Shown here piece after piece: positions 25,397 to 34,295 of a stretch of DNA of 42,096 nt (position 1 is the first letter of the stretch; every line of letters starts with the position of its first letter). The notes beneath the pieces are model-generated. The model was given only the letters and a program-made list of their open reading frames with translations. It had not been told where the DNA came from and did not search any database. The stretch comes from Bacillota bacterium (lineage in GTDB: Bacteria; Bacillota; Dethiobacteria; DTU022; UBA8154). The DNA lies in the NCBI GenBank assembly GCA_012798755.1, contig JAAZMP010000106.1:1-42096 (forward strand), written 5' to 3'. Both the position numbers and the translations under genes were made by a program.

Positions 25397-26404
25397 TTAT
25401 AAGGAGACAACTACTGTTGCCGCCTTGTCAAGCAGGATCTCCAGTCTGATTCTTTTCTTTTTATTTTCCAGGGAAGAGATAAGCTTTTTAGCTTCCGCGC
25501 GAAATTCCCTTATTTTGGACTGTGTATATTCGATCCCACCTGTCGCCAGGACAGCACTTTTTATCTCTTTTTCCGATATACCATTTAACATTTTTCCCCG
25601 CAATGATTTGTCAACTTGCAGTGCATAGATAAGCGGCAACGTGATTACACCGCAGCGGCAATCGCTAAGCACAGGTTTTTTAGCCTTTTTTTCCGAGGAT
25701 ATATAATCAAGGCAATCGTCGGCAAGCTGAAAAACCATCCCCAGTTGCCTGCCAATTTCAACATAAATATCCTCGTTTTCCGGCGGTTCGTCAGAAAGAA
25801 GAAAACCGATGTGGAAAGACGCTTGAAACAACGCCGCTGTTTTGCCGGATATTATCCTTAAATATTCGTTTTCAGTAAGGGCAAAATTCCCGATGTTATT
25901 AAATTCCCTGATTTCGCCAAGGCAGATTGCGGTAAAATAGGAGGGTAAAACACCTGCTGTTTCCCCCTTACTCATTTCCTGTAATACCAGCGTTGAAGCA
26001 AGTTCAAAGGCAAAGCAAAATAAGTAGTCCCCGCAAAGTACAGCCGTTTTTTCCCCGAATTTTACATGTAAAGCGTCTATGCCCCGTCGCATGTCAGCAT
26101 TATCGATGATATCATCATGAATAAGCGTAGCCAGATGCAACAACTCAATAGATGCAGCAGCGTTGATCGCTTGGCATCCAACAAGCCCGTCGCTTTCCAT
26201 GGAACAAGCAAGTAAAGCCTGCGCACGTATCCCTTTCCCGGTTGCCTGGGCAAGATGCTGCATCTGGCGTCGGATGGGCAGCGGTGCAGCTTTTAATATT
26301 TTACTGACTTCTGATTCCGCCAGGCGTACCGCTACACCATATTCAAGTCTATCTGAGGAAAGCCCGGGTGTGCTTATCAATTTTAAATTCAATTTATTAG
26401 TCAT
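25397..26404 (-). CDS. dmkB: Polyprenyl diphosphate synthase (DmkB-like)
   Basis: Trans-isoprenyl diphosphate synthase of 335 residues. First Asp-rich motif DDIID followed by NADMRRG (HLATLIHDDIIDNADMRRG), second Asp-rich motif QLADDCLDYISSE, and substrate-binding GKGIRAQALLA (the usual Pro of GKRxRP is replaced by Ala). It should make the long prenyl tail used by the adjacent UbiA enzyme. It overlaps the end of the NADH dehydrogenase gene by eight bases and its own end lies just downstream of the UbiA start, so the genes are one transcription unit. The fairly weak ribosome binding site is inside the upstream gene. Confidence 0.92.
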   Translation of the reverse strand: MTNKLNLKLISTPGLSSDRLEYGVAVRLAESEVSKILKAAPLPIRRQMQHLAQATGKGIRAQALLACSMESDGLVGCQAINAAASIELLHLATLIHDDIIDNADMRRGIDALHVKFGEKTAVLCGDYLFCFAFELASTLVLQEMSKGETAGVLPSYFTAICLGEIREFNNIGNFALTENEYLRIISGKTAALFQASFHIGFLLSDEPPENEDIYVEIGRQLGMVFQLADDCLDYISSEKKAKKPVLSDCRCGVITLPLIYALQVDKSLRGKMLNGISEKEIKSAVLATGGIEYTQSKIREFRAEAKKLISSLENKKKRIRLEILLDKAATVVVSL

Positions 26405-28475
26405 GATAGATATACAACCGCCTTACCCAACCCAACCGCCTCCAGCTTTTTTTCAGAAGCGGGGAGGTATAATAATCCAGGCCGAATATGCTTCCTGCGC
26501 CCCATAACATTATTATTCCCGCGAAGAACATCCAAAAACTGGACAAATATAGACCCGTAGTGGTAACAAACATGAACAAAAGCACAAGCGAAAGCGCACC
26601 CAACAACGTGGTAAACAGCCCCCCGATAAGGGCAAGGCCAATAAGCACCTCCGAAGAAACGATGAAGATCTGCATCCCAACCTGAACCCAGTCGTAGGGC
26701 ATGATGAATGTATTTATAAACCAGTTCATAATAGGAATATCTAATTTAAAAGCATAATCGGCAATGGTAGATTCAGCCAATGTTTTGCCACTTACGAAAA
26801 TCATTTTGAAAAGGCCAAAAATATCCCAATTCATGATCACTGTTCCCATGGAGCTCATAACATGGGATGCAGCCCCGGTGGCAGAAGTTGCCGCATCAGC
26901 GACCGAACTTGCCACCCTAACTCCAGTGGCAGCGCTTACCACATCGGCTGCCGGGCTTGCTGCTACAGTAGCGGAAGTCACTGTATCAGACACCGAAGCA
27001 GCGGCTTTCATACCTGAGCCGGGGCCTTCTGAAACATTACTCAGCAGGGAATCAAACCAGGCATTAGCCCCCCCGAAAAAGCTTAGAAGTTTGGGAGAAT
27101 CAAACCATCCATCCATTATTTTCATAATGCCTTCAAATATCCATACGGCGCCCAACCAAAGGCGCAAGGGAACCAGAAGAAAACTAGGTGTGCGGTTGCT
27201 TAGATGCCCACCGACAAAGCTTCGCCTGTTGCGTATGGTAAAAAATTCGTGCTTAAGATAGCTGAAAATCTTGTTCCAACCAAGTATCTGAGCAAAATAT
27301 AGAATATTTATAAAGTGTTTAATAAACATGGCCAAAAATGAAGGCAGGTTTACCATTAACCCGGGCCAGCCAACCCTTGCGACTGCATATCTCCCCCCAA
27401 CACTCACCATAACCCCGTGGAATTTTGGTTTGTATTCCTTAAGTTCACCTCGGCCGGTTATGGAAACATATATATTGTGCGCTGCAATGCCTGAACTTTG
27501 TTCACAGTTTTCCACCATTTGGAGAACAGGCTGGGTCTCGCCTTCAGGAATAAAGTTTAGGTTGTCACCAACAACATAAAAATTTTGGTCTGCTTCACAA
27601 CGGAGGTATTTATCTGTACTCAGTCTACCCCGGCTGTCACAGGGTACATTTTCCCCTGCCTTGGCAGCCACATATGCGCATTTTATACCGCCTACCCAGA
27701 TCACCGTACCAGTGATCTGCCGGCTAATTTTTCCTTCAAGATTCAGGTCAATGTAGTCAGCACCGATTTCGGCAACCTTGGTGTTAAGTAATACATTTAC
27801 ACCCATCTTTTCCAGGCGGCGCTGTATTTTTGCCGAAAGTTTTTCCGGCAAAGAAGGAACAACACGCGGAAGTAAGTCGACGTTGACCAAAGAAAGTTCT
27901 TTTTTGTCCAGTTCAAACCTTTCACATAAAACAGGAGCATATTCAGCAAGTTCACCGGCCATTTCCACTCCGGTCAAACCTGCACCAACGACATGGAAAG
28001 TAAGCAGCCGACGCCTTTCTTGTTCATCAGTTTCCACGGCAGCCTGTCTGAAACGATTGAGAATATGCTCCTTAAGCTTTATAGCATCATTGTAAGACCA
28101 TAAAGAACATGTATGTTCTTCCGCACCCGGGATGCCGAAATAATTGGGACGTGATCCCGCTGCCATAACCAGGTAATCGTACCCATAAGATCCATTTTTG
28201 CCCAGGACAGTTTTTTGGTCAAAATTGATGGATTCAACAAAATCCTGGATGAATTGTATATTCCTACCGGCAATAACCTTCTTGATGCTTATTTTGATAC
28301 TATCCTCTTCGACCCTTCCCGCAGCAACCTCATGCAATTCTGTGAGCATTGTATGAAACGGATTTTTGTCGATAAGGGTAATACTTGTTTCGGCATCCCC
28401 CCTGAACTTCCGGGCCAGTTTTTTTGCCGTAAGTATTCCGGCGTAACCCGCCCCCACAATAACTACCCTGTTCAC
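26397..28475 (-). CDS. ndh2: Type II NADH:quinone oxidoreductase with C-terminal DoxX-like membrane domain (Ndh2-like)
   Basis: 692 residues. N-terminal flavoprotein (about 1-400) with two dinucleotide-binding motifs, VVIVGAGYAGILTAKKLA (FAD) and FHVVGAGLTGVEMAGELA (NADH), plus VVGDNLNF and QSSGIAAHNI. The C-terminal part is membrane-bound, with helices near 432-452, 550-570, 610-640 and 640-670. It resembles the DoxX-like tail of the Listeria Ndh2 used for extracellular electron transfer; ordinary Ndh-2 is about 400 residues. An Ala/Ser/Val/Thr-rich insert (about 490-537) splits this membrane part. GTG start at 28475. First gene of the operon, divergent from the response regulator. It should feed NADH electrons to the quinone made by the next two genes. 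Confidence 0.9.
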   Translation of the reverse strand: MNRVVIVGAGYAGILTAKKLARKFRGDAETSITLIDKNPFHTMLTELHEVAAGRVEEDSIKISIKKVIAGRNIQFIQDFVESINFDQKTVLGKNGSYGYDYLVMAAGSRPNYFGIPGAEEHTCSLWSYNDAIKLKEHILNRFRQAAVETDEQERRRLLTFHVVGAGLTGVEMAGELAEYAPVLCERFELDKKELSLVNVDLLPRVVPSLPEKLSAKIQRRLEKMGVNVLLNTKVAEIGADYIDLNLEGKISRQITGTVIWVGGIKCAYVAAKAGENVPCDSRGRLSTDKYLRCEADQNFYVVGDNLNFIPEGETQPVLQMVENCEQSSGIAAHNIYVSITGRGELKEYKPKFHGVMVSVGGRYAVARVGWPGLMVNLPSFLAMFIKHFINILYFAQILGWNKIFSYLKHEFFTIRNRRSFVGGHLSNRTPSFLLVPLRLWLGAVWIFEGIMKIMDGWFDSPKLLSFFGGANAWFDSLLSNVSEGPGSGMKAAASVSDTVTSATVAASPAADVVSAATGVRVASSVADAATSATGAASHVMSSMGTVIMNWDIFGLFKMIFVSGKTLAESTIADYAFKLDIPIMNWFINTFIMPYDWVQVGMQIFIVSSEVLIGLALIGGLFTTLLGALSLVLLFMFVTTTGLYLSSFWMFFAGIIMLWGAGSIFGLDYYTSPLLKKSWRRLGWVRRLYIYHD

Positions 28476-28984
28476 TCTGTCATCATTCCTTTCAAAGCAT
28501 TAATGATCAAAGGAAAATTATAACTTTCACAAACCCCAAAGTAAGGATTCTATTTTAACAGGCAATCCCTCCCTAAAAAAATGTTTTAAACCGAATAGCG
28601 GGCCTAAAGCAACACTTCCTTGATCTTTAAAAACGAGCCCGGTAAGTTTTCCAAAAAAGATTCTGTTTATTCGCTGTAACTAATATCCACTATAACTATT
28701 AACTAAATTTTATAGTTTATTATCTTTTCTGCCTATTAGGAGAAACGCTGATTTTTCCAATAAGGGATTTCCCTTAGTAATATTTTTTTGGGCACCCACC
28801 GGCATTTAAACATAGGAAAATGCTTAAGCATCGCTTCTTTCCCCTGGGGGTATTCCCTAATTAGAATCTCTTCTAAAAAAACCGGTGCTGTAAAAAAAGT
28901 TTTGAACATTGACAAAAGATCTGTTTTACATTAACATGATTCTAACTACAGCAAAGCCTGGAAATTTGGTAATGCGCAAGAGAG
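28476..28984. other. Divergent control region between ndh2-like gene and response regulator
   Basis: About 509 bases, AT-rich and without a convincing reading frame. It contains an AACTAT/ATAGTT inverted repeat (near 28695-28720), a GGGATTTCCC palindrome (near 28766) and the response-regulator promoter at 28909-28937. The minus-strand promoter for the electron-transfer operon must also be here, but no single candidate stands out. Confidence 0.5.
28909..28937 (+). promoter_or_regulatory. Promoter of the response regulator gene
   Basis: Plus strand: consensus -35 TTGACA (28909-28914), 17-base spacer, -10 TAACAT (28932-28937). It lies about 48 bases before the coding region. Confidence 0.65.
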
Positions 28985-29662
28985 GTGATAGGAATCTCCA
29001 ATGTTATACAGGTTATGATTGTTGATGATCATACGCTTTTTAGAACCGGGCTTCAAATGCTGCTGGAAAAACACGATGGGATAAATGTTGTTTCAGAAGC
29101 TGCCAATGCCGCAGATGCTCTTGACAAGCTTAAAGAACATTGCGTGGATATAGTGCTTATGGATATCTCTTTGCCGGGCATGGATGGGCTGGATGCAACC
29201 AGCCGCATTAAAAAAGAGTACCCCTCTGTAAAGGTCATCATTCTAACCATGCATAACGATGAACCCTATCTCCTGAAAGCCCTGGAAGCGGGCGCTGCGG
29301 GTTATATTTTAAAAGAGGCTGCAAGTACAGAACTGGTATCAGCTGTACAAGCAGCAAACAAGGGTAAAATCATTATTCACCCTTCCTTGGTCAAAGTGCT
29401 CGTAAATAAGGCCATCGGGAAAAAACCCGGCAGAAAAAAAAGACACTCCCGTAGCGATAGTGTCTTAACAAAAAGAGAAATAGAGGTTCTTAATTTCATC
29501 TGCCTGGGCTATACTAACCAAGAAATAGGTGATCGGCTGATCATTAGTGTAAAAACTGTTGAAAAGCATAGGGAAAATATGTTAGAAAAATTGGGCCTTA
29601 AAAAAAGATACCAACTTGTAGAATACGCACTGAAAAACAGGCTGATTAGCTTGGAACCATAG
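28985..29662 (+). CDS. NarL/LuxR-family two-component response regulator
   Basis: 225 residues. Receiver domain (about 8-125) with acidic pocket Asp14/Asp15, phospho-acceptor Asp60 (DIVLMDISLPGMDG), Thr in VIILTMHNDEP and Lys in GYILKEA. A basic linker (KKPGRKKRHSRS) leads to a LuxR-type helix-turn-helix (about 160-220: LTKREIEVLNFICLGYTNQEIGD). GTG 28985 is inside an AGAGGTG stretch that would itself serve as ribosome binding site, so the true start may be a few codons later. It is an orphan, divergent from the ndh2-like gene. The kinase at 18640-20055 belongs to the matching HisKA_3 class and is a plausible partner (inference). Confidence 0.93.
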   Translation: MIGISNVIQVMIVDDHTLFRTGLQMLLEKHDGINVVSEAANAADALDKLKEHCVDIVLMDISLPGMDGLDATSRIKKEYPSVKVIILTMHNDEPYLLKALEAGAAGYILKEAASTELVSAVQAANKGKIIIHPSLVKVLVNKAIGKKPGRKKRHSRSDSVLTKREIEVLNFICLGYTNQEIGDRLIISVKTVEKHRENMLEKLGLKKRYQLVEYALKNRLISLEP

Positions 29663-29794
29663 ATCGGAAAGTCTTGAGTAAAACCATGGCGTGGAAGTGC
29701 AACGTTCAACAAAAACAGCTCCCGGTAATGGCTAACGATTTTTCCACCCAACCGGAAAAATATCGGCACCGTTTCTGAAGACAGCAATATCTCC

Positions 29795-29946
29795 CAACAC
29801 GCGGAACACGCGGGGACGGACCTGTTGTGTTGTTGCAATGTTATTGCCATCATCATAAATGAACAACGCAATAGATTTGTTCCAGCATTTCATAGGTGAC
29901 AAGTCAACAACACAACAGGTCCGTCCCCGCGTGTTCCGCGTGTTGG
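29795..29946. mobile_element. Non-autonomous inverted-repeat element (MITE-like), copy B
   Basis: 152 bp bounded by perfect 41-bp terminal inverted repeats, 29795-29835 and 29906-29946, outer end CAACACGCGGAACACG. The 70-bp core matches copy A at 22118-22299. No transposase is encoded. It sits in the gap between the response regulator and the crotonase terminator, outside any gene. Confidence 0.9.
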
Positions 29947-29983
29947 TTGCCGGCATGATGTTTTGCTGCGATCACCCTCTAAC

Positions 29984-30018
29984 AAAAAAGCTGCCCCAAA
30001 AGATTTTGGGGCAGCTTC
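29984..30018 (-). terminator. Rho-independent terminator of the thl-hbd-acd-crt operon
   Basis: Perfect 14-bp stem (29989-30002 and 30005-30018, core CTGCCCC/GGGGCAG) with a two-base GA loop, followed on the minus strand by a T-run at 29984-29990. About 30 bases beyond the crotonase stop. Confidence 0.9.
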
Positions 30019-30048
30019 AAAATAGCAAAGAATATATGGTTTAAACGA

Positions 30049-30828
30049 TTATTTACCTTTGAAATCGGGGTCGCGCTTTTCGAGGAAAGCAGCCACCCCT
30101 TCTTTTTTATCTTCTGAAGCACAGGCTAAAGCATGGAGGTAGGATTCATGGGCCAAGCCTTCGTAAAGACCTACTTCCAGGGAACGGTTTACGGCTTCTT
30201 TGGCATACTGCAGAGCCAAAGGAGGTTTGGAAGCAAGCAAATTAGCAAGTTTTTTTACTTCATCCATTAGATCCTCCTGGGGAACAACCTTGTTAACCAG
30301 TCCGATTTGGTAGGCCTCGTCGGCTTTTACCATCCTTGCCGTAAGAACCATTTCCATGGCCCTGCCAAAACCGATTAGCCGGGGCAAGCGTTGGGTCGCC
30401 CCGTCGCCGGGGATGATCCCTAAGTTTACCTCCGGAGAGCCCAGTCTGGCGTTATCGGAAGCGATGCGCAGCGTACAGGCCAAAGCTATTTCTATGCCGG
30501 CACCAAGCGCGAAACCGTTAATGGCAGCAATAACCGGAATGGGCATTTCGGGAAGCATATTTAAAACCTGCTGGCGGCGCCTCGTCTGATCACGTCCCAG
30601 GACGAAGTCACGTTCCTGCACTTCTTTAATATCGGCACCGGCCATGAAGGCTTTTTTGCCTTCGCCGGTAATAATCAAAACCCTGATTTTTTTATCCTTT
30701 TCCACTTCGGAAAAGGCCTGGCCTAACTCTTCCGTCAGGGCATTGGAAAGAGCATTCATTACCTCGGGACGATTAATGGTTATATAGGCCAGAGGATATT
30801 CTTTTTCCAGTTTAAGAAATTGGTACAT
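30049..30828 (-). CDS. crt: Enoyl-CoA hydratase/crotonase
   Basis: Crotonase-fold enzyme of 259 residues that adds water across the double bond of crotonyl-CoA or another short enoyl-CoA. Oxyanion-hole and CoA-binding motifs are visible (KAFMAGADIKEV at about 58-69; INGFALGAGIEIALACTLRIAS at about 99-120), as are the two catalytic Glu positions typical of hydratases (E112 region and SPEVNLGIIPG). AGGAGGGG precedes the ATG. Last gene of a thiolase-hbd-acyl-CoA dehydrogenase-crt operon: the four steps between acetyl-CoA and butyryl-CoA, which can run either way. The direction (butyrate formation or oxidation) cannot be told from sequence. Confidence 0.95.
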   Translation of the reverse strand: MYQFLKLEKEYPLAYITINRPEVMNALSNALTEELGQAFSEVEKDKKIRVLIITGEGKKAFMAGADIKEVQERDFVLGRDQTRRRQQVLNMLPEMPIPVIAAINGFALGAGIEIALACTLRIASDNARLGSPEVNLGIIPGDGATQRLPRLIGFGRAMEMVLTARMVKADEAYQIGLVNKVVPQEDLMDEVKKLANLLASKPPLALQYAKEAVNRSLEVGLYEGLAHESYLHALACASEDKKEGVAAFLEKRDPDFKGK

Positions 30829-30846
30829 TGTTTTTTTACCCCTCCT

Positions 30847-31998
30847 TTAAAATGCGGGGATCTCCAATTCAGAGTTGGCAATAATTAATTGCTGAATTTG
30901 TGAGGTTCCCTCATACAGAGTATTGATGCGGGAGTCGCGGTACATCCTTTCCAGGGCATATTCCCCGGAGAAACTGTAACCGCCCAGGATCTGCATCATG
31001 TCATAAGTAACTCTGTTTACCATTTCACCGCAGAAGTACTTGGCCATACAGGTTTCGCGGGTGTTACGCACACCTTTATTTTTAAGGAATCCAGCACGGT
31101 GAACCAGAAGCCTGCCTATTTCAATATCTACAGCAGCATTGGCGATCATCTGTTGTACCAGTTGCTTGGAAGCAATTACTTTGCCAAACTGAACGCGTTC
31201 TTTAGCGTATTCCTTGGCAATATCCAATGCTGCCTGTGCAGTCCCTACACAACCGGCTGAGACGGTATAGCGGGCATTGTCTAATGCGGTCATGGCTACA
31301 ACAAATCCGCGGCCGACAGGGCCCAAGACTTGATCTTTGTGCACACGGACATTGTCCATGTTTACTTCACCGGTATCCTGGGCACGAAGGCCTATTTTTT
31401 CCTTGGTGACAACCGTGCTTAGCCCGGGAGTCCCCTTGTCAACCAAAAAGGCCGTAATACCCCTGGCACCCTTTTCCTTATCTGTCTTGGCAAAAATAAT
31501 TAGTACATCAGCCTGGTTGGCATGTGTAATCCACATTTTGTTGCCATTTAAGATGTAATAATCTCCGTCTTGTTCGGCAGTGCTTTTCATTGCAGCGGCA
31601 TCACTGCCGGAATCGGGTTCGGTCAACCCGTAGCAGCCGAAAGATTCGCCAAGAGCTATGCCGGGGATGTATTTTTTCTTCTGTTCTTCGGTCCCCCACT
31701 GCAAGATGGTTTTGGCCACCAGCGAGATATTCACGGAGTAACTGCCCCGCATGGAACTGCAACCATACCCCAGTTCTTCAGCCACAATAGCATGGGAGAT
31801 AAAATCCATTCCGCTGCCTTCGTATTCCTCAGGGATAGAGGTTCCGATTATGCCAAGTTCGCCCATCTTTTTCCAGACGTCCATGGGGAATTTTTCTTCC
31901 TGATCCCATTCTTTAGCATTTGGTGTGATTTCATTGGCTACAAATTCGCGTACCATCGTTTGGACAGCCAATTGTTCTTCATTGTAATCAAAATTCAT
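30847..31998 (-). CDS. bcd: Short-chain acyl-CoA dehydrogenase (butyryl-CoA dehydrogenase type)
   Basis: FAD enzyme of 383 residues interconverting acyl-CoA and enoyl-CoA. Signatures: YGLTEPDSGSDAAAMKS (FAD/substrate loop), WITHANQADV, and the C-terminal RDSRINTLYEGTSQIQQLIIA with the catalytic-base Glu in YEGTS, as in short-chain and butyryl-CoA dehydrogenases. Length normal. GGAGGTG lies before the ATG. There is no etfAB next to it, so its electron-transferring flavoprotein must be encoded elsewhere. The bcd symbol rests on the operon setting; chain-length specificity is inferred. Confidence 0.93.
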   Translation of the reverse strand: MNFDYNEEQLAVQTMVREFVANEITPNAKEWDQEEKFPMDVWKKMGELGIIGTSIPEEYEGSGMDFISHAIVAEELGYGCSSMRGSYSVNISLVAKTILQWGTEEQKKKYIPGIALGESFGCYGLTEPDSGSDAAAMKSTAEQDGDYYILNGNKMWITHANQADVLIIFAKTDKEKGARGITAFLVDKGTPGLSTVVTKEKIGLRAQDTGEVNMDNVRVHKDQVLGPVGRGFVVAMTALDNARYTVSAGCVGTAQAALDIAKEYAKERVQFGKVIASKQLVQQMIANAAVDIEIGRLLVHRAGFLKNKGVRNTRETCMAKYFCGEMVNRVTYDMMQILGGYSFSGEYALERMYRDSRINTLYEGTSQIQQLIIANSELEIPAF

Positions 31999-32039
31999 CT
32001 TTGCACCTCCATTTTAATCTTTTAAGAAAAAATTTATTT

Positions 32040-32924
32040 TTATTTTAGGTCCGTGGGGACAGGCGGCTCCTGGGAATAGTCATAGAAACCTTTCCCGCTT
32101 TTACGGCCCAAATAGCCCGCATGAACCATCTTTTCCAAAAGGTAACAAGGACGATAACGCGCATCCCCTAATTTTTCGTATAAAGTTCTGGTTTTGGCCA
32201 AATGTGTGTCAATGCCGATGAGATCGATTAATGCCAGAGGCCCCATGGGCTGGTTGGAACCCATCTGCAACGCCTTGTCAATATCAGCAGCAGTACCGAT
32301 TCCTTCATCCAGTGCCCAGACCGCCTCGTTGAGCATTCCGGCAAGCACACGGCTGGCAATACCGGCAATACTTTCTTTGTCAGTGACAACAGGTTCCTTG
32401 CCCAGAAATTCGGCAAATTTTCTTGTCGTATCCACAACTTTGGGATCCGTAGCTAATCCAGGCATGATCTCTACCAGCCTCATCACAACCGCCGGATTGA
32501 AAAAATGCATGCCGATCAGACGGCTGGGATCTTTCATTGCCGAAGCAATTTCAGAAATGGAACAAGCTGTTGTATTTGTAGCCAAAACCGCAGTTGGCTT
32601 GGCCACTTCCTCCAGTTGGGCAAAAAGTTTCTGCTTCAGCCCCACGTCTTCAACCACGGCTTCGATGATGAAATCTGCCTCTGCAGCAGCCTTCATATCA
32701 GTCGTTGTCGTAATGCGCCCGATGAGTTCCTTAGCTTCATCAGCGGTTATCCTTTCCCTCTTGACGCGGCTATCCAATATTTTTTGGATATTGTTGATAC
32801 TGTTTTTCAAAATGTCATCGCTGATATCCGCCAGAATAGCCTCTACGCCCTTTTGAGCCATAAGATGGGCAATTCCTGTACCCATAATACCTGCTCCGAG
32901 AACAAAACCTTTTTTGATTTCCAT
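32040..32924 (-). CDS. hbd: 3-hydroxybutyryl-CoA dehydrogenase
   Basis: NAD(P)-dependent oxidoreductase of 294 residues interconverting acetoacetyl-CoA and 3-hydroxybutyryl-CoA. N-terminal Rossmann motif [17 protein letters not shown] (about 11-27), catalytic His in [17 protein letters not shown], and the C-terminal domain ending with [12 protein letters not shown]. Length matches Clostridia Hbd (about 280-295). AAAGGAGG precedes the ATG. Second gene in the operon after thiolase. Confidence 0.96.
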   Translation of the reverse strand: MEIKKGFVLGAGIMGTGIAHLMAQKGVEAILADISDDILKNSINNIQKILDSRVKRERITADEAKELIGRITTTTDMKAAAEADFIIEAVVEDVGLKQKLFAQLEEVAKPTAVLATNTTACSISEIASAMKDPSRLIGMHFFNPAVVMRLVEIMPGLATDPKVVDTTRKFAEFLGKEPVVTDKESIAGIASRVLAGMLNEAVWALDEGIGTAADIDKALQMGSNQPMGPLALIDLIGIDTHLAKTRTLYEKLGDARYRPCYLLEKMVHAGYLGRKSGKGFYDYSQEPPVPTDLK

Positions 32925-32961
32925 AAATATTTGTCCTCCTTTTAAGTTAAGACTTTATAAT

Positions 32962-34146
32962 TTAATTCAAGCGCTCCAGTACAACAGCAAGGCCTTGGCC
33001 ACCGCCTACACAAGCAGTAACAAGACCAAAAGTTTTATCCAGCGCTTTCAATGCATATATGTTTGTGGCCATAAGCTTGGTGCCGGTCGCCCCTACGGGG
33101 TGCCCTAAAGCAATAGCACCACCAAAAACGTTGACTTTGTCGCGGTCTAATTTTAGATCCCTTTCGCAAGCCAAGTACTGAGCAGCGAAAGCTTCGTTAA
33201 GTTCGATAAGATCAATATCATCAATCTCCATTCCAGCCTTTTTGAGGGCAATTGGAGTGGAAGCAACGGGTCCCAGGCCCATTTCCTTCGGATCTACCCC
33301 GGCTACGCCATAACCTTTTATCGTGGCCATCGGAGTTATACCTAATGCTTTAGCCTTTTCTTCGGACATGATTACAAGTGCCGAAGCACAGTCGCAAAGA
33401 GCACAAGCGTTAGCAGCAGTAACTGTCCCACCGTCTTTTTTAAATACAGCAGGCAGCCTGCCCATCGCTTCAACGCTGGCATTGGCACGCGGTATTTCCT
33501 CTTCGGCAACCGTCACAGTTTCTTTTCTCTTCTTGACTTCTATCGGCAGCACTTCTTCCTTGAAGCGGCCTTCCTCCATGGCCTTAATAGCTTTCTGGTG
33601 GCTTGTCAGAGCAAATTCATCCTGCTCCAGACGGCTGATATTGTACTTTTCAGCCAGTATTTCCGCTGTATCGCCCATAAACATACCTGCTAACATGCAC
33701 TTGAAACCATCCATGTGCAATCCGTCATAAACCGGGAAATCCCACATACGTGCGCCCCAACGTGCCTGTGGTATAAGGTAGGGAACATTAGAAGCAGATT
33801 CCACTCCCCCTACGATGACAACGTCGGCATCGCCTAAAGCTACCATGCGGTGGCCTTCTATAGCCGCCTGTGTGCTGGACATACAGCGAATATTAATGGT
33901 GTAGGCAGGAACCTCAATCGGCAGGCCACCTTTAACGGCACAAATACGTGCAATATTGGGGCCAATACCGGCCTGCCAGCCGCAACCGAAAATCAGCTGG
34001 TCTACATCTTCGCCGGAAATGCCGGCTCTTTTGACTACCTCTGCCACGACAGCTGCTCCCAGATCACCGGCGCTCAGTGAGCTTAAACCTCCGCCAAACC
34101 TTCCTCCTGCAGTCCTTACGGCGCTGACAATTACTGGCTTTTTCAT
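32962..34146 (-). CDS. thlA: Acetyl-CoA acetyltransferase (thiolase)
   Basis: Thiolase of about 394 residues. Nucleophilic Cys in [13 protein letters not shown] (about residue 88), then the [11 protein letters not shown] loop, His in [11 protein letters not shown] / GHPVGATG, and the second catalytic Cys in TACVGGGQG. The start is taken as ATG 34146 ([19 protein letters not shown]), which fits the family; the frame runs a further 21 codons upstream without thiolase sequence. First gene of the four-gene operon and directly downstream of the PrpR-type regulator, which probably controls it. Confidence 0.93.
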   Translation of the reverse strand: MKKPVIVSAVRTAGGRFGGGLSSLSAGDLGAAVVAEVVKRAGISGEDVDQLIFGCGWQAGIGPNIARICAVKGGLPIEVPAYTINIRCMSSTQAAIEGHRMVALGDADVVIVGGVESASNVPYLIPQARWGARMWDFPVYDGLHMDGFKCMLAGMFMGDTAEILAEKYNISRLEQDEFALTSHQKAIKAMEEGRFKEEVLPIEVKKRKETVTVAEEEIPRANASVEAMGRLPAVFKKDGGTVTAANACALCDCASALVIMSEEKAKALGITPMATIKGYGVAGVDPKEMGLGPVASTPIALKKAGMEIDDIDLIELNEAFAAQYLACERDLKLDRDKVNVFGGAIALGHPVGATGTKLMATNIYALKALDKTFGLVTACVGGGQGLAVVLERLN

Positions 34147-34265
34147 AATTTCCCCGGGATAACCTCCGGGACGCCTCCTTTCAAATATATATATTTTAAT
34201 TAAGTACAAGGTAAACCCACGTGACCTTCAGCTAATTCTCATTAAACACCACCCTTCCGGATTTT

Positions 34266-34295
34266 TATGTATCAAAACATACATTCCCCTGACAA
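34266..34295 (-). promoter_or_regulatory. Candidate promoter and operator of the thiolase operon
   Basis: Minus strand: -35 TTGTCA (34290-34295), 18-base spacer, -10 TACATA (34266-34271). A perfect inverted repeat ATGTAT-N6-ATACAT (34267-34284) overlaps the -10 and spacer and could be a repressor or activator site. No GG-N10-GC sigma-54 promoter is evident in this gap. Confidence 0.5.

Noticed and set aside
26764-27261. Plus-strand frame of about 165 codons opposite the low-complexity part of the ndh2-like gene
   Set aside because: Its repeats mirror the Ala/Ser-rich insert on the coding strand; no initiation signal or family match.
29509-29956. Minus-strand short frames through the inverted-repeat element
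   Set aside because: They read through the palindromic element and the response regulator antisense; no evidence of translation.
32194-32856. Plus-strand frame of about 220 codons opposite hbd
   Set aside because: Antisense to a clear 3-hydroxybutyryl-CoA dehydrogenase; Ser/Ala-rich translation typical of a shadow frame.
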